Shown one piece after another: positions 58,601 to 64,000 of a DNA stretch of 64,000 bases. The translations under genes were made by a program, and so were the position numbers. This DNA comes from Megamerina dolium (lineage: Eukaryota > Arthropoda > Insecta > Diptera > Megamerinidae): contig OY978526.1 in assembly GCA_963854835.1 (NCBI GenBank), forward strand, positions 23,528,334 through 23,592,333. The letters run 5' to 3'. Position 1 is the first letter of the stretch. Every line of letters starts with the position of its first letter. The notes beneath the pieces are model-generated. The model saw nothing but the letters and a program-made list of their open reading frames with translations. It was not told the DNA's origin and ran no database searches.

Positions 58601-60643
58601 TTCTTAACGTGCGGATGTGGTATTTTAATCTTGGGTGGTGGTCCAGTGTTCTTATTGATTTTCGATGGATCAATGTCATCTGGTATACCCAAAATAATAT
58701 TTTCATCATTTGGATCCAAAGTCAGCACCTTTGGTTTGGGAATTTTCGTCATTTGTTCTGCATCCCAAATAATCTCATCTTCCCATTTGCTATAAATTAA
58801 TTCCTCATTTTCCACGGGAAATATACTGTACCATGTATCATCCACCGCCTCAGGTGGTTTACTTTGAATGCTAAACAAAATTATGGAGTTTAATAGAAAT
58901 TCTCATAACTGAATATTTGCCATGCTTACATTTGACTTGTTTTTTGTTTACTCGATGATTGGCCACCTCCTTGCATTTTACCACCGGCGTTTCCAGAAAC
59001 TGGCATTGATGTTTTTCCTGGCTGACTAAAGGCGCCAGCAGTACGCGAACCACTTGAAGGCAACCAACCGGCAGCATTTGTTTTTGAATTTAATTTTTGT
59101 AAAACTTTTGCTTTAATATCGTTTCCATCCCAAACTACTTCGTCCTCCCAATGTAGTTGAGAAACCATTAAGAATGCATCGTCTGCTATTGGTTCACCAT
59201 TGACTTTCTTGCCATCTTCAACTGCCGCAACGATGTGTGCATCATTAACAGCGCCTTTTTTATGCGTTATTTGTTGTTTGGTTTTAAAGCCATAATTGAA
59301 ACCATCTCCGGAATCTGGTACTTCCAGCATGTCATACCAAATTTGTGCTGGTCCATAACGCCAGTCTGCAATCTTTGGTTTATTCTCATTGTTGTCACCA
59401 TTTTCGGGACCTTCCTGTTTAATATCTTCGTTATTCGATATCGATAAGAATTTGTCCTCATCATCAGACATGCATTGTTCCGGTTTAGGATCTGGTCCAT
59501 AGTGCATACCGAAACCTCTTTTGCGTGGCTCTTCAGAATCGCTAGTTGAATCAGAACCAGCGTTGGGATTCTTAAAATTGGAATTATTAATTTCGAATAA
59601 TATATTATTGTTGAATGCATCGTTGTATACCTTATGATCTCTTGATTGTTTACGCTTGCGTCTTCGTTTTTTTACATGTCGCCATATTTGCGGTAAACTT
59701 GACGGTTTTCCAGGTCCAAAAAGTCGTGAAAATCGTAAAACTTTATCCGGTCGAAAATCTGGAAATAATTCCCGCACATCCACATTGGCATACTTTGATG
59801 GCAACATATCTGCCAGTGGGGTGTCCAGCTTACGTTCTGGAGCTACACGAAAGAAACTGTTAAATATGTTTGTATATAAAGAACATGGAACATACGTTTT
59901 TCTATCTTCATATCCGTGTCCATGTTACTTTCGGTGCTACTTTGTTTTCCTATATTCTCTATATTACTTCCAGATATACTGCGAAGTGGTTTACTGGGTG
60001 GAGGCATTAATTCTTTATCATCTTTTGTATAGTCTTCAATGAGATAGCAAACATAATGAATAAATATATGTAGTACATAGTTATTGATTTAAAGAGTAAT
60101 TACTTGATGGTGCTTCTAATTTTGTTGCGGGTATTGCATCTTCTAGATCTTCCATTTCGTGATCTATAGCAGGTGGAGTACGTGGGCAATCCTCCGAGAG
60201 TTCAGTAATGTCAGAATAGTCAATTGCATTCTCATCTTTCTTTATTTCACCATCATCATCGTCACCATCATTGCCATCGTTTAGTCCAGATTTAAGTGCA
60301 TCAAAATCACTTACACACTCCTTATCGTGATCTTTTTTAATTTCATCTTGTTCTGATTCAATTACTTCATTAAGTATTGAATCAAGGCCCAACCTAAAAT
60401 TATGATATAAATATAAATTATTTATGCCTTATTTATAGTTTAACCATTATTATTACTATTATACTATCTATCTTACTTTGATAATGAACTAAGATGTTCT
60501 CTCAGTTCTGGATCAAATGCATTTCCAGCATCATCATCCAATTTACCCTCCGAATCAATATTTCCAAATAGAATTCCTGTCAAATCCATACCAAATCCAC
60601 CACCACCACCAGAACCACCTTCGTCATCACTATCTGTATCCAT
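49189..60643 (-). CDS. Taf1: transcription initiation factor TFIID subunit 1 (TAF1), full gene of 20 coding exons
   Basis: Exons on the minus strand: 60643-60477, 60393-60104, 60033-59896, 59842-58930, 58870-58490, 58427-58322, 58259-57993, 57622-57278, 57217-56945, 56882-56773, 56709-56598, 56543-55542, 55480-55052, 54984-54549, 54483-54341, 52124-51734, 50938-50837, 50300-50094, 49949-49860, 49634-49189. They join in frame to 2,116 codons including stop, close to fly Taf1 as I remember it. Order: acidic TBP-binding N-terminus, central DUF3591 region, zinc knuckle, two bromodomains, two AT-hooks, acidic C-terminus. TAF1 is the TFIID scaffold that reads acetylated histones and promoter DNA. 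I inferred all splice sites; most are consensus, two donors are weak (GTTTGC after 57,278, GTTTCA after 49,860). The ATG at 60,643 begins [20 protein letters not shown]. Confidence 0.98.
49860..49949 (-). CDS. Taf1: TAF1 exon 19: short cassette exon
   Basis: 90 nt, phase 1-1, too short to stand out as an open frame. Acceptor AACCCAG; encodes [20 protein letters not shown] and [10 protein letters not shown]. The donor GTTTCA is weak, consistent with regulated inclusion. The encoded text DSQQAAEAM resembles the C-terminal region of TAF1 proteins, supporting a real exon. Confidence 0.8.
50094..50300 (-). CDS. Taf1: TAF1 exon 18: acidic cassette exon
   Basis: 207 nt, phase 1-1. Encodes [20 protein letters not shown], an acidic region ending [11 protein letters not shown]. 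Can be skipped in frame. Reading past the donor gives a short alternative end at 50,011, which I regard as unlikely. Confidence 0.88.
50837..50938 (-). CDS. Taf1: TAF1 exon 17: cassette exon with second AT-hook
   Basis: Exactly 102 nt, phase 1 at both ends, so it can be skipped without frameshift. Encodes [20 protein letters not shown] and HNSFLEEG. Fly Taf1 is known to make isoforms with one or two AT-hooks by exon choice (exon 12a), and this exon is the natural counterpart. Confidence 0.93.
51734..52124 (-). CDS. Taf1: TAF1 exon 16: acidic/Ser-Gly-rich with first AT-hook
   Basis: 130 codons plus one base. It starts [20 protein letters not shown], continues through an acidic [20 protein letters not shown], a Ser run and a Gly run, and ends with [15 protein letters not shown], an AT-hook that binds the minor groove of AT-rich DNA. 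The donor GTGAGT leaves phase 1. Confidence 0.93.
52199..52355 (+). mobile_element. 5'-truncated SINE copy in TAF1 intron 15
   Basis: Matches the 3' half of the SINE at 27,512-27,825: ttctgccattcggagccggc, taaaataaacaggtccctt and gagaagctcggccaaagagc, ending ccacatattttttttaa. Inserted antisense to TAF1. Confidence 0.8.
52360..53568 (+). pseudogene. gypsy-type (Ty3) retrotransposon gag fragment in TAF1 intron 15
   Basis: Frames read [60 protein letters not shown] and [20 protein letters not shown], the pattern of a Ty3-type Gag (N-terminal helix, 'FDG..S...FK.QFE' and 'R.A......T..EA...A'). Stops and frameshifts are frequent, and the stretch 53,005-53,205 looks foreign to it. No LTR, protease or polymerase is seen. 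Confidence 0.65.
53570..54300 (+). pseudogene. RTE-like non-LTR reverse-transcriptase fragment in TAF1 intron 15
   Basis: Contains [49 protein letters not shown] text, [40 protein letters not shown] and [20 protein letters not shown] with [10 protein letters not shown]. It is the longest copy of this family in the window and reaches the end of the coding part. It lacks the tandem tail, stopping at ctgcctaaatctattttcg. Confidence 0.85.
54341..54984 (-). CDS. Taf1: TAF1 exons 14-15: tandem bromodomains
   Basis: Bromodomain 1: [20 protein letters not shown] and [19 protein letters not shown], continuing from exon 13. Bromodomain 2: [20 protein letters not shown] with [20 protein letters not shown] and [19 protein letters not shown] across the exon 14/15 junction. 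Each has the acetyl-lysine-contacting Asn (YNG). The pair reads acetylated histone H4 tails. Confidence 0.95.
55052..56543 (-). CDS. Taf1: TAF1 exons 12-13: basic coiled region and zinc knuckle
   Basis: Residues 1035-1511. A long charged region ([23 protein letters not shown] text) leads to the zinc knuckle [20 protein letters not shown], whose two halves meet at the exon 12/13 junction (CxxC ... H ... C). Exon 13 then gives [20 protein letters not shown], a basic segment and the start of bromodomain 1. Confidence 0.95.
56598..59842 (-). CDS. Taf1: TAF1 exons 4-11: central region including DUF3591
   Basis: Residues about 199-1034. Landmarks: [146 protein letters not shown] and [19 protein letters not shown]. 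This is the most conserved part of TAF1. It binds TAF7 and contains the region to which acetyltransferase activity has been assigned. Confidence 0.95.
59896..60643 (-). CDS. Taf1: TAF1 exons 1-3: TAND-like acidic N-terminus
   Basis: Residues 1-198. The block [20 protein letters not shown] matches the TAND1 motif that mimics the TATA box and occupies the DNA-binding face of TBP (family knowledge). The following text is strongly acidic ([17 protein letters not shown]). Exon phases fit exactly: 167, 290 and 138 nt. Confidence 0.9.
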
Positions 60644-61800
60644 GCCTTGTTATTCACAAATTAAACAACACCAAGAAACCGATTAACAATTAAGAATTAT
60701 TTAATTATTTTCAGCACAAATTCACTTTGCTTCTAACTTTTTGTGATGACAGCACGATAATATAGTGTTACCATATTTCTGTACAACCCAAAGCGCACAT
60801 TACATGTGTGCCCAAAGTATAAGGTAAGGTAATATAGTGAGAGCTTAAAAAATGAAAATGGATACTTGTTGCGTAAAAAGCATACTATATATGTAAAGAA
60901 AATAATAATACGTGGTTCGATGCAATTTTCACAATTTTAATTATAATTATGTACAAAAACCAACAAAAAATCAGCACCAGAAAAGTATTAATAAGTTTTC
61001 GTAGAAATGTATATTCACTGTTGCATTCGGTATTATTCTAATACAAAATTCCACAGAAATTGACATAAAAATTTATTAAACTCATGCAATGTTTTAGAAC
61101 AATTTTATTTAAAAATATTTCAAAATAAATATTTCAAATCCTTGGTAAACACTATAGTGGCGGCTATGCATTGTTTCGTCACATTGTTCACATTTTTCGC
61201 CAGAAGCGCTCGATTTATTTTTGTTTTTTTTTTGCTTCATTATCAGCTTCAGCTTCATACTTTAGCGTAACCATGCATAACAATCTGGGCCAGCCTTAAA
61301 AGTCAAGTTATGCTTTATATTACATGACGTGGTACTGTCATATAATTCATCAGTTTAATGAAGTCTGTTGAGTTTTGAGTTGAGAACTAAAATATTCTAC
61401 TACTTTGTCGGCATTTTCATTTTCTTTTGTAAATCATGTGCCTCAAATGTATTTCACTATTCGGACAAATATTGGTATGGGTTATATATTTCACAATTAT
61501 AGTAAGGATAGATATGTATTTCACAATTATGAGAAATGTGTCGCGATGTAAAATATGCATACGTCCATATTTTGACTCGCAACAATGGACAGAAATAAAG
61601 AACAGGCGAAATTAAAAATTTTAATCACTTTGTACTCGAAGGATTCAATTCAAAATCGACTTCCTTTGCTAATATCCTTTGGCTCTATTGTAAACGCGAA
61701 ATTAAAAACATCAAATAAAGCAAATATTTAGAATGTATTCAGTTAAAATTAATTTCCAACTTAAAAAGAGTTTCAACTTTTTTGACAAATATTCCGTTTA
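60644..61800. other. intergenic DNA upstream of TAF1
   Basis: Likely contains the TAF1 promoter next to 60,643. AT-rich, no recognised core element or gene. Confidence 0.4.
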
Positions 61801-61804
61801 ATAT

Positions 61805-62156
61805 TGTTACGTTTTTACTTTGTGAACGTTTAATTCTATTTGAATCAATCTTGTTCGATCACTGGATTCTGTTAATAATAGTTGCACCTATACAACTATA
61901 TACAGCAACAATTTATTTAATCAACTCTATTTACAATCAACTATTTATAATAACTTGTTGCAGCTGGCTCTATTTATACTGTATGGCAGCACACCAGAAT
62001 CTTCCTTTATTTATCGTAGTCAAGATTTATCTCTTTCTTTCTCGTTGGCTCGTTTTGGTTATCGCCTATTTCTTTTTGTTGACATTCGTTTCGATGCTGC
62101 CAATATTCGTGTCATTCATAATAGTGATAAGTAACCAACCATCGATACTCGTTACA
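61805..62156. mobile_element. solo LTR, 352 bp, with 4-bp target duplication
   Basis: Begins TGTTACG (61,805) and ends CGTTACA (62,156), an imperfect inverted pair in the TG...CA form of LTRs. The flanks are the direct repeat ATAT at 61,801-61,804 and 62,157-62,160, as expected for a Ty3/gypsy integration. No primer-binding site or internal genes follow, so it is a solo LTR. The 130-codon frame at 61,782-62,174 is a by-product of this LTR. Confidence 0.7.
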
Positions 62157-62359
62157 ATATGCTTAATTGCATAGCACCAAATAACGCAACGCAGGACATT
62201 GTAATTTAATACCACTGCTTACTAATTCTATTTCAATGACATCTGGCAATATATGTGCAAAATAAGTACACCGGTTTAAATGCGAAATATGTGTGACAGC
62301 GTTCAATTTATATTTTGAACAATTTGTTAAATAACTTTCAAAGTGACTGCGAGGAAAAA

Positions 62360-63101
62360 ATGAGTAAATATAATTTTGGTAAACGACTTAAACGTTTAGT
62401 AAATAGGGAATTTGCTCTTACTAAGCTTGAAACTTCAATAGTGAAAGATTTAACAAAATTGAAGGAAGACATATGTAAGTACCATCAGCCCAATTGTGAA
62501 ATAAAAGCTAAATATTTATCTTGCATATAAAGCAACCATAGAATCATTGATCTACAATCATTGGATGGAATTGGCTGTATACAGTCGCACCGTAAATAAA
62601 CTACAACACAACAATGCAAAGCTATTGAGATTTTTAAATGAAGAACGGGGACGACTTTATGAATCTACACAAATGGTTGCACAAATTCAGCAAGAGCTAG
62701 ATGATCGTATCGATCATATTTTAAGACACCGACAAATATTATCTGAACAAATGGACAGGTTCGTAATGTCGTCCATTTTACGTGTATTATTATACATTCA
62801 CAATTTTGTTTGTAGATTGAATTGCATAAAGGAATCTACTAAGACATTCATCAATTTAAAAGCCCTACCCAATACTGTACAAGGTGTTTCGGTATATGAA
62901 AAGAAAAATTCAAGTGAATGGTCAACATTTTGTATAAATCCCTTTAATCATACACAACAGGAGGTTCAAGATATTCTCTGGACTAATCCCTGTAGTAATG
63001 ACACTTTCCACCAAGAGTGGAATTATTTATTTATTGATAGTTTATCCAATGAGTTTGTAGCAAATGTAAATCAAGAAGTAACCGAAATACATCAAGATTA
63101 A
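62360..63101 (+). CDS. coiled-coil protein with weak resemblance to the Nup62 C-terminal region, 208 residues
   Basis: Three exons 62,360-62,474, 62,533-62,758 and 62,816-63,101 join in frame (627 nt with stop). Exon 1 gives MSKYNFGKRLKRLVNREFAL. Exon 2 gives TIESLIYNHWMELAVYSRTV, NERGRLYES-like helical text and QIQQELDDRIDHILRHRQIL SEQMDR, recalling the Nup62/Nsp1 C-terminal helix ('LDQELDFI...Q.ELE'), a coiled coil of the central nuclear-pore channel. FG repeats are absent, so it would not be ordinary Nup62; a diverged germline paralogue is one possibility. The second intron (57 nt) is stop-free and in frame. An upstream in-frame ATG at 62,315 could add 15 residues. The gene model is firmer than the family call. 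Confidence 0.7.
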
Positions 63102-63409
63102 TTCCAAAGTTCTATGGAAAATTTTTACATTTTTAATATAAATAAAATGAAGCAGTTCTTCTTTTGGATATTATCTATTTGTGTAACAAAAAAAAAACGA
63201 ATAATTTGTTGGCATCACTATGGCAAAAACAAAACTGCGTAACAGTTCCAAACAAGTCGTATGAATTTCTTTTACGTGTGATGAAAATCGAACGATTTCA
63301 ATTCGAATTTCAAAAAAATACTGACGGAAACAGGTGAAATTTTATTTTTGAATACTATAAATATATAAATATATAAGTAAATATAAATATAAAATAAAAA
63401 TTGTTGAAA

Positions 63410-63809
63410 ATGAGCATGTTTTTGTCACGCCGTATTATTACAATGAAATTGAGGGTAGAAGGTAAGAGAATATAAACCGATCAAGTGGTTAAATTGTAGT
63501 CAAAGGTTTATATATCGCTCCACTGCCCGAGTAAATAATTTAAATATGTGTATTTTTGAATTTTCAGTTATGCAACCATACTATGAATATTCGCGTTGTG
63601 GATTCCTATCGCCTGGATCCAGCCACAATGCATTCATATTCAATATGAGTAAGTCGAGACAGTACGTTGTGAAAAAGTTTGAAACAGGCGAGCGGAATTT
63701 GTGGAGGTTAGAAGACTCAGGCTATGAAATTGAGCCGTTCCTCCCATATGTAATTTTACATTTGATAATCGATAACCAGCGAAGATCGAAAATCGAACTT
63801 AACTCATAA
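63410..63809 (+). CDS. small protein of 97 residues, unrecognised
   Basis: Exon 1 63,410-63,461 (MSMFLSRRIITMKLRVE) and exon 2 63,568-63,809 join phase 1 with GTAAGA donor and TTTTCAG acceptor. The N-terminus has Arg/Leu/Ser-rich, acid-free character like a mitochondrial targeting peptide (inference). Exon 2 reads MQPYYEYSRCGFLSPGSSHN and KKFETGERNLWRLEDSGYEI, ending IELNS. A consensus donor GTAAGT also lies at 63,648 inside exon 2, so a longer gene with a further exon is possible. I cannot assign a function. Confidence 0.5.
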
Positions 63810-64000
63810 AGACAATGTTTTAGTGTATGAATATGAGTTGGATTCACTGTAAATTGTTTTTAGTATGAACATAAAATGACTTGAATAGTTGTGAAAAGTT
63901 AAGTGAGTAACTTCCATTAACGAGATGCGACAAAAGTCACCGTTTTAACACAACGCATCGGTTAGGTTAATAATATCTTTTTAGGAAGACAAACTTTTCT
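63810..64000. other. 3' flank to window edge
   Basis: Contains a candidate acceptor ttttag at 63,817-63,822. Nothing else is supportable in this short flank. Confidence 0.3.

Noticed and set aside
61782..62174. 130-codon frame rich in hydrophobic residues, like a membrane protein
   Set aside because: Almost entirely inside the solo LTR with its ATAT target duplication; better explained as LTR sequence.
1..64000. CRISPR arrays, prophage or bacterial operons
   Set aside because: Repeats are diverged tandem or dispersed eukaryotic types without uniform spacers, and all genes are intron-containing animal genes.

Overview
This is eukaryotic DNA from a higher fly. The best fit is a tephritid-type dipteran, inferred from AT-rich sequence, short GT-AG introns, fly-like proteins (TAF1 with two AT-hooks, Sec11/twisted, Ptrh2) and dense mariner, non-LTR and SINE debris. 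The species cannot be named from the sequence alone. There are no bacterial features, CRISPR arrays or rRNA genes, and I could support no intact tRNA gene.

Layout. Positions 1-32,300 are gene-poor. They hold AT-rich DNA, microsatellites, several families of tandem or dispersed repeats, and decayed transposons: a nearly complete IS630/Tc1/mariner-type element at 9,001-10,243, several mariner relics, RTE-like and RNase-H non-LTR pieces, two MITE-like elements and a tRNA-derived SINE. The only coding candidate there is one possible isolated exon at 3,246-3,381 (minus). At 32,327-34,815 (minus) a small membrane-protein gene has one hydrophobic first exon followed by two interchangeable 27-codon last exons, each with its own poly(A) signal. 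Positions 37,400-43,470 are again transposon-rich, including an internally deleted mariner with clear terminal repeats.

The gene-dense part starts at 43,955. In order it has a PDZ-domain protein (+), the signal peptidase catalytic subunit Sec11/twisted (-), mitochondrial-type peptidyl-tRNA hydrolase 2 (+), the large TFIID subunit TAF1 (-, 20 coding exons, 49,189-60,643), a solo LTR, a coiled-coil protein weakly like the Nup62 C-terminal region (+), and a 97-codon unrecognised gene (+). PDZ and Sec11 are convergent. Ptrh2 and TAF1 are also convergent and nearly share a bidirectional poly(A) signal.

I assembled TAF1 by hand from splice sites. All 20 exons join in frame to 2,116 codons including the stop. 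The last five exons carry an acidic tail and two AT-hooks, and three consecutive exons are phase 1-1 cassettes, matching the known alternative splicing of fly Taf1. One TAF1 intron (52,125-54,340) is a nest of SINE, gypsy-type gag and RTE-like fragments. The named proteins act in separate basic functions (transcription initiation, ER signal-peptide cleavage, peptidyl-tRNA recycling) and do not form one pathway. The least described items are the two-tailed small membrane protein, the Nup62-like gene and the dispersed tandem-repeat families.
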